Notes: generated from the sequence alone by a model not told the origin. Counted from the first letter of the stretch, positions 9,101 to 17,584 are shown. The stretch: 27,493 nucleotides of DNA from CAZRNB01 sp964601355 (GCA_964601355.1 CAZRNB010000028.1:1-27493); one strand, 5' to 3'. Numbers and translations are program-made.

Positions 9101-9625
9101 TCCGGCCACATCCAAGCCGTTGGCTATCAGATGTATTGTGAGCTTTTAGCAAACGCCGTCAAACAGCTAAAAAAAGAGCCTGTTGAAGCTGTATCAACAG
9201 TAGCCATTGTTTTGGGTTTTACCACGTATATACCGAAAAATTACGTCCCGCTCGACCGGCAGCGAATGGATGTTTATCGCAAAATCGCTGCTGCAAAAGC
9301 CAGCGAGGATTTAAAACAAATCGAAGGAGAATTGGCCGACGTTTATGGATCTGTACCAGATGAGGTTAAGCTGCTTTTGGATGTGGCCGAGCTGCGAATA
9401 AAAGCGAGCAGATGGAATATAAAAAGTATTGTAGCATCAAACCAGGATTTGAATTTTTCCTTTGTAAAAGAGGTTGATAACAACACAGCCTCGTTATTTA
9501 CAAATATTTCAGGTAAAATAAGAAATGCTGACTCAAAGACAGTTAATTTGCGATTGCCGGCGAATTACTTCGAGCCGAGAACGTTAATAAATGTTTTACG
9601 AAAAATATTTAGTAAATCTGAATAA
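6188..9625 (+). CDS. mfd: Transcription-repair coupling factor Mfd (with repeat-derived insertions)
   Basis: About 1145 residues. Mfd is an ATP-driven translocase that removes RNA polymerase stalled at DNA lesions and recruits UvrA. Order: UvrB-like domains without a working Walker A (about 1-480, including RRGGIVDIYAP and IEFFGDTIESIR); RNAP-interaction domain (from about 484, EGDYVVHASYGIGRFLGI); helicase motor with Walker A GDVGYGKTE (636-644), DEEQ (737-740), TMTATPIPRTLH, IESGLDIPNANT and HQLRGRVGR; and C-terminal TRCF domain (about 1008 onward). I chose the ATG at 6188; the longer frame from a TTG at 6149 would start before the upstream hairpin and add residues unlike the family. Three stretches at about residues 107-135, 208-223 and 310-338 have no counterpart in ordinary Mfd and are encoded by repeats found elsewhere in the window. 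The frame stays open and all motor motifs are intact, so the protein is probably functional. No clear ribosome site is seen. Confidence 0.95.
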   Translation: MELGRYKTVAKIISRLKAAEPGKGAVKVDGTWGSYARLLAAFISEKLHRPILYVSPHIEDADKAADDLRTFGCKEIQVLAAWEGEEEIADATDETRAERLRLVARLSSLQTLPTRLGDERTPPTGGGANLPSSFGLVIPASIQALCQPIPKPQALKECSLQLEINKAVSPEKVCTWLVDNGFEGVEQVDLPGQFARRGGIVDIYAPLISSIVHHPSSIVSQMSSDAVRIEFFGDTIESIRKIDLDTQRSSQQLEGINIVSAKCGTTIEQKELFINILPKETIIILEEPTDIEEVAHVFLERIENTNESMEPRIKHGAEYLAPLVRAEPAVARRSTWGYYSWSEIYHAVNKFAQLHISRFATAGKEGFLRVDIKSVQRFEHKAASIWAGHKEALDELVKEAQQGTKVLLYCESAAEVSRLSEIIKEISVEIPANLKLLLGYIHQGFIISSLNTIVLSHHELFGQYALRRTLRPTRATAPIDTLSDLREGDYVVHASYGIGRFLGIKTIQEDKGKSEYLTIEYADGVKIQVSVHNIALVQKFIGASPRRPALSKVGSKRWQKQKEKVARSVREMAAELLELQAKRQAMGGVAYTEDSNWQAEFEESFLYQETSDQIKACEEIKTDMQEPVAMDRLLCGDVGYGKTELAMRAAFKAVENGKQVAVLVPTTVLCVQHGRTLTERFADFPVCIEVVNRFKTPKQARDILARTKAGRVDILIGTHRLLSKDVGFKDLGLLIIDEEQRFGVEHKEKLKKLRINVDILTMTATPIPRTLHISLLGLRDISSLATPPMDRRSIVTSVVPYNEELIRKAIYREINRQGQVFFLHNRIRTIEKKAWEIQNLVKDAKVTIAHGQMTKHELEKAMIDFVLGKTDILVCTTIIESGLDIPNANTIFINDADRFGLAEMHQLRGRVGRYKHRAYAYMLLPASRPITPTAARRLKAIEEYSHLGAGFRIALRDLEIRGAGNILGPEQSGHIQAVGYQMYCELLANAVKQLKKEPVEAVSTVAIVLGFTTYIPKNYVPLDRQRMDVYRKIAAAKASEDLKQIEGELADVYGSVPDEVKLLLDVAELRIKASRWNIKSIVASNQDLNFSFVKEVDNNTASLFTNISGKIRNADSKTVNLRLPANYFEPRTLINVLRKIFSKSE
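6505..6590. repeat. Repeat-derived in-frame insertion 1 in mfd
   Basis: Encodes roughly the residues between VARLS and GLVIPASIQAL of Mfd. It contains a 16-nt stretch, CCACTCGTCTCGGCGA (6525-6540), present in reverse complement at 19165-19180. It also contains a half palindromic element (6547-6573): AACCCCGCC, loop, GGCGGGGCTAA, the left arm of the window's two-hairpin family. Ordinary Mfd has only a short loop here. Confidence 0.75.
6811..6855. repeat. Repeat-derived in-frame insertion 2 in mfd
   Basis: Encodes a low-complexity loop containing SSIVHHPSSIVS between the conserved GGIVDIYAP and VRIEFFGD segments. The DNA is built of CGTCCATC/CATCATCC units. The block CGTCCATCGTC followed by CATC and CCGTCA recurs in reverse complement just after the acpS stop (17211-17240). 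Confidence 0.65.
7116..7199. repeat. Complete two-hairpin palindromic element inside mfd (insertion 3)
   Basis: Left arm CCCCGT (7118-7123) pairs with ACGGGG (7131-7136). The linker CTGAATATTTAG follows (7137-7148). The right arm CCCCAC (7149-7154) pairs with GTGGGG (7192-7197). The right loop carries another repeat (7154-7179) that matches the reverse complement of the GACGAG unit at 19086-19114 with small gaps. The coding frame uses the one phase in which the linker has no stop. Confidence 0.8.
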
Positions 9626-9645
9626 GCGTAAAATGGAGAAAAGCT

Positions 9646-10698
9646 ATGGGGAACAGAATAAAAATACTATTATTTGTGCTTTTAGTGGGACTATTATTTG
9701 TTAATTGTCTGGGAGAAGCCAGGAACAAAGAAGGTAAGTCGCCGCTGGATGAATTGCCGCCATACATAAAGCAGGTGACACATTTCGGCGAAAGGGCAGA
9801 CTGGTCGCACGACGGCAAGAAAATATTGTTTTTGGAAAAGACCTTCGGTGACGTATTTGAAATAGAGATGGCAACAGGTATCCTTCGTCCGATGACACAC
9901 CATTACTTCCACGAGGGTTACACACGAGCGTTATATCTTGCTAATGGCGATATTTTGCTGTCTGGTGCCCGTCATTTCGATGCCAATGATCCCTGGGTAA
10001 GTCGAAACGAAAAAAATGCGGAGCTTTGGGTCATAAAGAAGGAACTTTCCAGCCCGCCGACGCCGTTGGGCGAGAAATGTTCTGAAGGTCCAGCCGTCTC
10101 ACGCAAAAACATGCGAATTGCCTGGACGCAGCAGGGGGCGTTCTACATGGCGGATATTATTTATGAAAACCAGACGCCGAAACTTTCGAGCAAAAAGAAG
10201 ATTCTGGATAGCAAAGATTTGCCTTTCAAGTGTGATATCGAGACGCAGAACTTTCGACCGCCCGATGAAAAGGAGCTTATTTTCAGCGCCTACAATTACC
10301 AGGGAACGGAAGTCATAGGGCTTGATATCGAGACAGGAAAAGTAGTCAACTATTCACAAGCTCCAAACCAATATGATGAGCCGGAAGGCATCTTTCCCGA
10401 CGGCAAATACACGCTGGTCGAGTGCGATAAGCACAGCGGCAAAGGAATACAATACAACGACATCTATAAACTTTCTCTGGATGGTTCCGGACAGACGGAG
10501 CGTCTGACGTTCTTTGCAGACTACCCCGGCTACAAAGCCACGAACCCGGTGGTTAGTGACGACGGACGTTTCATGGCATTTCAATACGCCAAAAGAGGTG
10601 ATCCCGCCGGCGTCGGCAGAGGTATCTTGATATTTGATTTAGAGATATATGAGAAGATGAAAAGCACCGAAGGGGGAAAAAGGATCGAGAATTATTAA
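9646..10698 (+). CDS. Secreted PD40/TolB-like beta-propeller protein
   Basis: 350 residues with a hydrophobic N-terminal export signal (about 1-20, IKILLFVLLVGLLFVNC). The Cys could be lipidated, but Asn at -1 makes the lipobox poor, so a soluble periplasmic form is also possible. The body shows repeated blade-like units typical of PD40/WD40-like propellers: ADWSHDGKKILFLE, AVSRKNMRIAWT, DEPEGIFPDGKYTLVECD and VVSDDGRFMAFQ. Such propellers usually bind other proteins or glycans; no catalytic motif was recognised. The start has GGAGAA upstream with good spacing, and only 20 nt separate it from mfd, so it may be co-transcribed. It faces the DUF11 gene convergently across 93 nt with no obvious terminator. 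The family is fairly clear, the role unknown. Confidence 0.8.
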   Translation: MGNRIKILLFVLLVGLLFVNCLGEARNKEGKSPLDELPPYIKQVTHFGERADWSHDGKKILFLEKTFGDVFEIEMATGILRPMTHHYFHEGYTRALYLANGDILLSGARHFDANDPWVSRNEKNAELWVIKKELSSPPTPLGEKCSEGPAVSRKNMRIAWTQQGAFYMADIIYENQTPKLSSKKKILDSKDLPFKCDIETQNFRPPDEKELIFSAYNYQGTEVIGLDIETGKVVNYSQAPNQYDEPEGIFPDGKYTLVECDKHSGKGIQYNDIYKLSLDGSGQTERLTFFADYPGYKATNPVVSDDGRFMAFQYAKRGDPAGVGRGILIFDLEIYEKMKSTEGGKRIENY

Positions 10699-10791
10699 AA
10701 GCGGAGCTTGTCAAATCACCTTCGTTTAGGCCGATAAATCGAAGACCTTTGTTCTGAAATCTTATGGTCTCTTACGGACACGCGCCGCGGC

Positions 10792-13725
10792 TCAATTGCC
10801 AACGAATTTTGTTATGTAAATGATGTCCTCGCCAAAGAAAGGTCGGCCTGATTTGAGCTTACCGGTAACTTGCACTCTGACTTCGCCATAGCCGGTCACA
10901 GCAGCCCTCAGCCCAGCCGGATCGAACCAGGCGTGAACCTCTACTCTATCGGCTGTGCCGAAAATAAGCAGATAGTTCGATGCAACATTGCCTGGATTGA
11001 GGATGAGCGGCTCTTCTTTGATATCATCCTTTCCGATGCCTTGCGGCAGCGTCACAATAGCCAAAACACTCTCACAACAGCCATCGCGTCTAAGCATGTT
11101 GGGACGGATACTTAGATCGGCATGTATAGGATTTAAGTATGTAACAGCATCAACACTCGCTGTCGCTGGTGCTGTTTCATCGCTGTCGATGGTCGCAGAA
11201 TTCGTGACGGTTACGCCTGTGGCTGTATTATTATTTACCTGAGCCACTAAAGTTAAACAAGCGCCTGGGAATCGTGCCGATAGAGATGGGTAGGACCATG
11301 TATAGGTGTGGGCAATAGGATTATATTGTCCAAAGATACCATCGCCGTCGGCTTTTACAAAGCTGACCTGTTTTGGCAGATTGTCAACAATTGATACATT
11401 GTTTACAGCGAAATCATTGGCCTTGTTATCGTAACAAATACTGTAGATGATAGTTTCACCTGTCTCCACGTACCTAATTTCGCCGGTAGAAGCCTGCTCA
11501 ATGGTACCGCCTATAATACTTTTGCTTATGTTAAGGTTATTGTATGTGATGGCTGCCGTGACAACATCAATACTCGTTGTTGCCGGCTGTGTTTCATCGC
11601 TGTCGATCGCCGCACAATTGGTGATAATCGTACCTGGAGGTGTACCTGTATTTACTTTCACGGTTAGCCGCAGACAATTACCCGAAAACTTTGGCGGCAG
11701 AGATTGATAGGACCATGTAAAAGTGTGGGTAACAGGATCGTACTGTCCGAACTCGCCGGCACCATCAGCTTTTACGAAGCTTACCTCTGTCGGGAGAATG
11801 TCAATAATGTCCACATTGTTTACCGTCAAATCGTTGTTTTTATTATCGTAGCAAATATTATATATAATAGTGTCTCCTGCACTCACATACCTGGTCGTGC
11901 CGGCAGAAGTCTGCGGAATAATATCTCCTATAATGGTCTTGCTTAAATTAAGTGGATTGTAGCTGATAACTTGAGGGGCAGTAGTGACGTTAACGCTTGC
12001 TGCTGCTGGTTCTGTTTCGTTGCTCTTGATGGTCGCGGAATTAGTGATAGTCGTACCTGGAGCTGTATTAGGATTAACTTGCACAACCAACTTTAAACAA
12101 GTGTCTTCTGACCTTGCCGGCAGAGTTGGGTATGACCATGTATAAGTATGAGCGTTAGGATCATATCGTCCGAAAGCACCATCACCATCTGCAGATACAA
12201 AGCTTACCTCGTCCGTGAGGGTGTCAATGATAGATACATTGGTTACGCTATGATCGTTGTATTTATTATTGAAGCAGATACCATAAGTGATTGTGTCTCC
12301 TTCAGCCACAAGCCTAACCTTGCCGTCAGCTCTCTGTTCAACAGCACCTTTAATAACGTTCTTGCTTATATTAAGAGGCTTATAAGAGGTAGTATCTTTT
12401 GTAATAACATTAACGCTCGCGACGGCTGGTCCTGTTTCAACGCTGGTGATAAATGCAGAGTTGGTGATAGTCATATCTGGAGCCGTATTAGGATTAACTT
12501 GCACAACCAACTTTAAACAAACGTTTGTTGCCATTGGTGGCAGAGATGGGTAGGACCATGTATAAGTATGCGTTGTAGGATCATAATGCCCGAAAATACC
12601 ATCGCCGTCGGCTGTTATAAAGCTGAAGTTTTTCGGAAGGGCATCAACAATAGATACGTTGTTGACAGAGTAATTATTACTCTTATTATCGAAACAGATA
12701 TTATAGGTGACGGTATCTCCTATCCCTACATTCATAACCTCGCCGGCAGCACTTCCGTCAACAATCTTATTTAAGTTTAGAGGATTATAACCAATAATAT
12801 CTTTAGACAGGATAGCTAAACCGGTAGGATTTCCAATGTCAGGAATAACTTGAAGGCAATTAAGTAATGCATCATAGACTTGAATATTGTCACCGCCAGG
12901 TATGTTGTTGTCTCCAGTGCCTATGTATATCAGACCGGTTGCCGGGTCTATTCCAATCCCTATCACGCCGGCATCGGGTACTTGTACCCATTTCTCAGTA
13001 CGTGTATTCAGGTTGTACTGAGTAAGGTATCGATTGTGCGAATAGCCTGAGCCGTAATAAAATAGGTTCCTGGCGGCATCCACTGCGATACTGATGGCAG
13101 GGTGGCTGACTGGGATTAATCCTGCCGGTGACCAATCGGAAGTATGATAAACTCTAATTGTTGTGCCGAAGTTGGCCACATAGAGAAGATCATCGATTTC
13201 ATCTAAAGCAATCCCATAGGCAGTAGCATCTAACAAGGAAAATGGTGAGCCTGATACGGGCATAAGTGTGGTGGTTCTGGCCTGCCAATTATATACGTAT
13301 AACTTGTCCGTGTTCCGTTCAACACAGTACAATAATCCTTTGTCATGGTCATATACGATGCCGGCCATTTCGGTGGCGTCTGATTCTGACGCGGTTCCTT
13401 TGTCTGTCATTGTTGTTGCATCGATTACTTGAATTAGATTCGAATCATCGTACGTTACAAATAGATATTTTGAATCCGAATCAATTGCCAGGCCGAGAGC
13501 GCCCGAATTATGACAGGGTATAGAGGAATTTGACTGAAAGGTTAAAGTGCCATTAACTGCAATATCATATATTTTTATGGGAGTCGGATTGGCGTACAGA
13601 TCGGCAATTAAGTACAAGGACTTTGCACTTGTGGTCCCCGTGATAGCAGTTATCAGCATAGTTGTTAGCATTACTAAAAAAGAAGCGCTGACCCGACAGG
13701 GATTTTCTTCGGTATGATTTACCAT
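10792..13725 (-). CDS. Exported protein: YVTN-like beta-propeller plus four DUF11 repeats
   Basis: 977 residues starting after GAGGAGG (7 nt spacing). A signal sequence spans about residues 1-35 (VSASFLVMLTTMLITAITG). Residues about 36-305 form propeller-like repeats (GLAIDSDSKYLFVTYDDSN, GIALDEIDDLLYVANFG, GIGIDPATGLIYIGTGDN). Four copies of a roughly 140-residue DUF11/TIGR01451-type module follow, starting near residues 310, 450, 590 and 730. Each has NKxxNxxxVNNVxIxD, a VSFVxADGxGxFGxYDP-like core and TYTWSYxSLP. A unique C-terminal domain (about 863-977) follows, without a recognised PEP-CTERM or LPXTG sorting signal. DUF11 modules are cell-surface beta-sandwich stalks in many bacteria and archaea, so this is probably a long surface or extracellular protein. 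Ligand and anchoring are unknown. Confidence 0.88.
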   Translation of the reverse strand: MVNHTEENPCRVSASFLVMLTTMLITAITGTTSAKSLYLIADLYANPTPIKIYDIAVNGTLTFQSNSSIPCHNSGALGLAIDSDSKYLFVTYDDSNLIQVIDATTMTDKGTASESDATEMAGIVYDHDKGLLYCVERNTDKLYVYNWQARTTTLMPVSGSPFSLLDATAYGIALDEIDDLLYVANFGTTIRVYHTSDWSPAGLIPVSHPAISIAVDAARNLFYYGSGYSHNRYLTQYNLNTRTEKWVQVPDAGVIGIGIDPATGLIYIGTGDNNIPGGDNIQVYDALLNCLQVIPDIGNPTGLAILSKDIIGYNPLNLNKIVDGSAAGEVMNVGIGDTVTYNICFDNKSNNYSVNNVSIVDALPKNFSFITADGDGIFGHYDPTTHTYTWSYPSLPPMATNVCLKLVVQVNPNTAPDMTITNSAFITSVETGPAVASVNVITKDTTSYKPLNISKNVIKGAVEQRADGKVRLVAEGDTITYGICFNNKYNDHSVTNVSIIDTLTDEVSFVSADGDGAFGRYDPNAHTYTWSYPTLPARSEDTCLKLVVQVNPNTAPGTTITNSATIKSNETEPAAASVNVTTAPQVISYNPLNLSKTIIGDIIPQTSAGTTRYVSAGDTIIYNICYDNKNNDLTVNNVDIIDILPTEVSFVKADGAGEFGQYDPVTHTFTWSYQSLPPKFSGNCLRLTVKVNTGTPPGTIITNCAAIDSDETQPATTSIDVVTAAITYNNLNISKSIIGGTIEQASTGEIRYVETGETIIYSICYDNKANDFAVNNVSIVDNLPKQVSFVKADGDGIFGQYNPIAHTYTWSYPSLSARFPGACLTLVAQVNNNTATGVTVTNSATIDSDETAPATASVDAVTYLNPIHADLSIRPNMLRRDGCCESVLAIVTLPQGIGKDDIKEEPLILNPGNVASNYLLIFGTADRVEVHAWFDPAGLRAAVTGYGEVRVQVTGKLKSGRPFFGEDIIYITKFVGN
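11130..12800 (-). repeat. Four tandem ~420-nt coding repeats (DUF11 modules)
   Basis: The four modules recur at close to 420-nt spacing; for example the GACCATGTA landmark appears near 11293, 11713, 12133 and 12553. Two neighbouring modules share an identical 36-nt block at 12065-12100 and 12485-12520, exactly 420 nt apart. This points to recent tandem duplication or gene conversion. Confidence 0.85.
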
Positions 13726-14455
13726 TCGTTAACCTCCTCACAAGAGTCTCTTAATGTCTTGCTTTAACAGCAAAGGGCATTTTATACTACATATTTTTTA
13801 CGATGATAGCGCGAAACGGGAACTAATTTCCATCGGGAAAAACCTGCCGAAAAAGATGAACTGTTTTTCACCGCACCTCCTAAAATCCAGTATTTAATGT
13901 ACACAATTCAGACATATTTGTCAAGAAAAATAGCTTCAGAGCTGCTTTGTTATTACAAAATAATATTACAGCTTTATCGGACCTTTTTGTGTTCATTGCA
14001 ATAATTTTACATGCTTATATCTGCTGAACGACGGTCAGAATTACCGTCGCATAGATCAAGGCAAAACGATATGGGGTATTCCTGACTTGACCACTTTCCC
14101 AGTTATGCTCTTTGCAGAAGAATAGCGTTTTACGCCGAGAACAGCTTAAAAATGGCAAAACTTGTGGTTTTCCGCCGTTAGAAAGAGACATGGAAAGAAT
14201 AGTATTTTGGATGGTTGTTATCGACCAGCATATCTAATGATGCGATGATTAAAGAAAAATTTTAGCTATTAAATCGCAAACAAATGGAATTCTTACCGTA
14301 TGGAGCCGATATATCGAATGCGTTTAGAATCCTAAAAGAAATAGCAAGAAGTTGGTTTGCGGCCTGAACATGGAGTAACTACATGTGCAAGGTATTTACG
14401 CTGATAACTATACGAAGAAATTTTTGCAGCAGTTTTCAAAGGTAAGGATTGATTT
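13726..14455. other. Gene-free spacer between two divergent surface-protein genes
   Basis: 730 AT-rich nt with no credible ORF on either strand; the 79-codon minus frame at 14332-14571 overlaps the barrel gene start. One clean inverted repeat is present: CGACGGT (14029-14035) pairs with ACCGTCG (14043-14049) over a 7-nt loop, without a T-tract. Both promoters must lie here, but no confident hexamers were picked. Confidence 0.5.
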
Positions 14456-15274
14456 ATGGATATTAGAAAAACACAGTTAGCTGTTCTTCTTATTCTCACA
14501 GGTGTGTTATATTCGTCTGCTCTTGCTCTGCCACCAATGGGGCCCCCAAAGGCGACACTTGACAAAAACAAGTTTTCGCTGGATTTTAAGTATGCTTACC
14601 AGGAGACGGATTTAAAATTGGATGGTAAGGTTTCGGAGAAGGTTGGTTTGACCTGGGTGGACGATTACACCAAATACAAAATCAAATCGCTGAGATCAAA
14701 TACGTTTTTGGGTAGTTTAGGTTATGGTATTTGCGACAATTGGGGCGCATTCATGCAGTTCGGCATAGCAGACGCACAAGACGAAATCGTAGAAAGTACT
14801 GTATGTGGTGGATCAGGTAACCGATACTATGGATTCAGTGGCGACTACGGATTTGCCTGGGGTTTTGGAACAAGAGCTACTTTTTGTAAGCAGGATAGTC
14901 TTACGTGGGGCGGAATATTCCAGATGACCTGGTCAAACCCCGGTGACAGTAAAGTAAAACGTCGAGGAGATTCTGATTTCTCCGGTAACGTCGAGCTTGA
15001 TTTTTGGGAAATTCAGATCGCGGTTGGACCGACCTTGAAGTTAGATAGTTTTTCGATTTACGGAGGCCCATTTCTGCATTTTGTCAGAGGAGACTGGGAT
15101 ATAAATGGTACACCGCCGCTTATGAAGTCATCGGCGGACATTCAGGAAGAATCGATATTTGGCGCGTATGGCGGTGTACAGTTGGATATTACTGAACAAA
15201 CTTCCTGGTATAGCGAATGCCAGATGACCGCCGATGCATGGGGTCTTGGTACGGGCGTCGTCTGGAAATTTTAA
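14456..15274 (+). CDS. Predicted outer-membrane beta-barrel protein
   Basis: 272 residues. A signal peptide covers about 1-24 (QLAVLLILTGVLYSSALA). The mature part is dominated by alternating polar/aromatic beta strands with glycine-rich turns: FSLDFKYAYQETDL, TFLGSLGYGICDNWGAFMQ, YGFAWGFGTRATFC, VELDFWEIQIAVGPTL and SIYGGPFLHFVRG. It ends in VVWKF, and a C-terminal aromatic (Phe) is the usual sorting signal for barrel assembly. Length and strand density suit an 8-12-stranded barrel. No specific family or substrate was recognised. It is a solitary plus-strand gene. AAGG about 12 nt upstream serves as a weak ribosome site. Confidence 0.75.
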   Translation: MDIRKTQLAVLLILTGVLYSSALALPPMGPPKATLDKNKFSLDFKYAYQETDLKLDGKVSEKVGLTWVDDYTKYKIKSLRSNTFLGSLGYGICDNWGAFMQFGIADAQDEIVESTVCGGSGNRYYGFSGDYGFAWGFGTRATFCKQDSLTWGGIFQMTWSNPGDSKVKRRGDSDFSGNVELDFWEIQIAVGPTLKLDSFSIYGGPFLHFVRGDWDINGTPPLMKSSADIQEESIFGAYGGVQLDITEQTSWYSECQMTADAWGLGTGVVWKF

Positions 15275-15609
15275 TAACGGCCATCTTTAATAAAAATCAA
15301 AATCTTTTACCCTAATCAACGGACAACAAAGACGTTCTATACATGCGAAGCACGCCGTTGGATGAAAAGAGGCTTGTTTTAAGAGCCTGCATTTATCACG
15401 GCACGGTAAGCCGGCTATAGATAACTCCTGTAAATATCCTGATTATAAAGATTCCGATCCCACAGTCAGTTGTGATGGTTTATTTATTGTCTTTCAATTC
15501 ATGTAGCGGACGAAAAACAATTGCAATTTTGAACCGTTTGCCTTAAATTAACAAATCTAACTCGTGAATCGTTAGGGAAAATAAGAGATACGAGATACGA
15601 AAGAAAAGT
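15275..15609. other. Gene-free spacer upstream of the isomerase gene
   Basis: 335 nt with no credible ORF or clear terminator. A short direct repeat, GAGATACGAGATACGA, lies immediately before the next gene near 15586-15601. Nothing else was recognised. Confidence 0.4.
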
Positions 15610-16752
15610 ATGCGTAACTATACTTTTTTATTAGTTGTTGTGTTTTTGCTGATAGGCGGTTGCGAGAGTAATAATAAGTCAGACGCCGATTCAGGACAAA
15701 CCGCGATTGCGCGAAAAATAGCAGTGTCAAAAGCGGCCGGTGAGTCTGTATTGGTTGTAAGCGGTGAGGTTGTGACCGGCAGCGATATTCTTCAGTCGCC
15801 GATAGGGCTAAACGGCACATTTGTGTCACCGGCAGAACATCTAAAGCCTCTTGCACAAAAAAGCAGTCTGCCGGAATTTAAAAAATTGGCTAAGCCGATG
15901 ATTGAAGAAATTCTTATGGGTAAGGTGTCAGATATTCTGCTCTATCAGGAAGCCAGGAGACAGCTGGGAGACAAAAATATCGATGAAACTTTGGAAAAAG
16001 AGGCTGATAAAGAGGTGAAAAAGTTTTTTATAGAGTTTGGAGGTGACGAGGCCAAAGCCGAGGAGAATCTGAAACAAATGGGATTGGATCGGCAAAAGTA
16101 TAAGGAAAACAGAAAAAGATTTGTTCTCACACAGTGGTATATAGCAACCAGGCTTACCGATAATAAGCCTGTCACTCATAGGGAATTGATGGAGTGCTAT
16201 AACCAGATGAAGAAAACAACATTTTTTATACCGGCAAGGCTGGAATTTCGGCTGATCGATATTCAACCTGAGAAGCTGGAGATAGTGGATGCAAATGAAA
16301 GCCAGCTCGAGCAGGCAGGAAAGTTAGCCAATAGATTGATCGAGCAGATTAAAGCAGGAGATGACTTTGGAGAATTAGCCGGGCAATATTCTCACGGACT
16401 CATGCGAGAGTTCGGCGGCTTGTGGAAGCCGGTTGCCCCGGATTCATTGGCTGAGCCTTATGATGTTCTTGCCGTTGAGGCGCAAAAGTTACAGCCCGGC
16501 CAGGTTGCAGGGCCGATTGAGGTGGAGGGACATATTTTTATAATGAAGCTCGAAGATAAACGCCTGGAAGGCTATGAGCCATTCGACAAAGTGCAGACGG
16601 AATTAGAGAAAAAGATTTTTTATGATCGCAGAAAAAAAGCTCTTGATAAACTTGATGCCGAGCTTACCCAGCAGGTGGACGTGAGTGAGAAGGACAAATT
16701 TATAGATTTTTGTCTGGAAAAAGTTTACCAAATGAAGGAAGACCCCCAGTGA
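15610..16752 (+). CDS. Lipoprotein peptidyl-prolyl isomerase, SurA/parvulin-like
   Basis: 380 residues beginning with a lipoprotein signal ending in LIGGC (lipidated Cys18), so it is anchored to a membrane facing the periplasm. An alpha-helical, charged SurA-N-like chaperone segment (about 95-200) precedes a parvulin-type domain at about 205-315, with RLEFRLIDIQ, AGDDFGELAGQYSHG, GGLWKPV and LQPGQVAGPIEVEGHIFIMKL. A charged helical tail follows. SurA-like proteins help fold and deliver outer-membrane proteins, and the barrel protein just upstream is a natural kind of client. The upstream site is a weak GAAAG. The last codons and the TGA stop lie inside the palindromic element at 16742-16796, so the original C-terminus was probably altered by it. 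Confidence 0.85.
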   Translation: MRNYTFLLVVVFLLIGGCESNNKSDADSGQTAIARKIAVSKAAGESVLVVSGEVVTGSDILQSPIGLNGTFVSPAEHLKPLAQKSSLPEFKKLAKPMIEEILMGKVSDILLYQEARRQLGDKNIDETLEKEADKEVKKFFIEFGGDEAKAEENLKQMGLDRQKYKENRKRFVLTQWYIATRLTDNKPVTHRELMECYNQMKKTTFFIPARLEFRLIDIQPEKLEIVDANESQLEQAGKLANRLIEQIKAGDDFGELAGQYSHGLMREFGGLWKPVAPDSLAEPYDVLAVEAQKLQPGQVAGPIEVEGHIFIMKLEDKRLEGYEPFDKVQTELEKKIFYDRRKKALDKLDAELTQQVDVSEKDKFIDFCLEKVYQMKEDPQ

Positions 16753-16796
16753 AACTGGGGGCTAAATATTTAGCCCCGCAATTTATTGCGGGGTTT
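16742..16796. repeat. Complete two-hairpin palindromic element
   Basis: Left stem CCCCCAGT-GAA-ACTGGGGG (16743-16761), palindromic linker CTAAATATTTAG (16762-16773), right stem CCCCGCAA-TTTA-TTGCGGGG (16774-16793), then TTT. This is the clearest copy of the family. The right stem plus the T-run may act as a terminator for the isomerase gene, whose TGA (16750-16752) sits in the left loop. Confidence 0.85.
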
Positions 16797-16821
16797 CAAC
16801 ATTTTTAATCAGGAATGATGG

Positions 16822-17214
16822 ATGGAAATTATAGCACATGGCATAGACCTTGTAGATTGTCCTCGAATAGAGGATATGCTAAATCGGCACGGCGAGCGTT
16901 TCCTCGACAGGGTTTTTACGCCCGCCGAGCAGGCTTATGCCGAAGCAAATAAGAACAAGACAGAGAAATTAGCTGGTCGTTTTGCTGCGAAGGAAGCGGT
17001 TCTCAAACTAATGGGGACGGGCTGGCGAGGCAAAATCGCATGGACGGATATTGAAATAGTGAATAATGCCGCGGGTCAGCCGGAGGTGACACTCAGCGGG
17101 GAGGTTAAAGAGCTTGCGGAGAAGCTCGGCATTAAGCGTATAAGCATCAGTATCACACACACGGCCAATTTTGTGATCGCCTCAGCCGTTGCGATTGTAG
17201 AGAAGGGACAGTGA
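16822..17214 (+). CDS. acpS: Holo-[acyl-carrier-protein] synthase
   Basis: 130 residues, normal length for AcpS. It transfers 4'-phosphopantetheine from CoA to the serine of apo-acyl carrier protein, activating fatty-acid synthesis; cytosolic, usually trimeric. The metal-binding Asp is in HGIDLVD (D9) and the Glu in AGRFAAKEAVLKLMGTG (E58), and the C-terminal SISITHTANFVIASAVA is typical. AGGA 7 nt upstream sets the start. It follows the isomerase gene by about 70 nt occupied mostly by the palindromic element, so co-transcription depends on whether that element terminates. Repeat DNA begins right at its stop codon. Confidence 0.95.
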   Translation: MEIIAHGIDLVDCPRIEDMLNRHGERFLDRVFTPAEQAYAEANKNKTEKLAGRFAAKEAVLKLMGTGWRGKIAWTDIEIVNNAAGQPEVTLSGEVKELAEKLGIKRISISITHTANFVIASAVAIVEKGQ

Positions 17215-17584
17215 CGGTAGATGAGTGACGATGGACGGAAGGAAATCAGGATGCAGTCCACAGGACACCTTACGGCGGACATCAGGCAATCAGAGTATCA
17301 GATAAGAATTCATACGCCGGAGTTGTATTTATCTGGTATCCTGCTCTCCGGATACCCACTTCCTAATATCATGTTATCCTGATAACCACGGCCTGATAAC
17401 CTGATTACCCGATAACCAAAACTTCTTCAATTTCAATCTATCAAAGCACATAACGGCACGTCTCAGGCGACGAGTGCCCACCACAGGCACTCGTAAGTCT
17501 GGAAGAGATGGCTCGACTTTTATGTTTTTTCTTTTACTATCGTAGTTGCGTATATTGCATTAGTTGATCTGAGAATGATACGGT
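17215..17584. repeat. Gene-free spacer made of short repeats
   Basis: A GATGGACGG-type block (17211-17240) matches mfd insertion 2 in reverse complement. GATAACC units occur as CCTGATAACC at 17378-17387 and 17392-17401 and CCCGATAACC at 17408-17417. A perfect 9-bp hairpin, ACGAGTGCC-CACCACA-GGCACTCGT, spans 17470-17494. No ORF is credible. The hairpin has no T-run on the plus strand. Confidence 0.65.

Noticed and set aside
7691..9115. Long minus-strand frames opposite mfd
   Set aside because: They are antisense shadows of the conserved helicase region of mfd.
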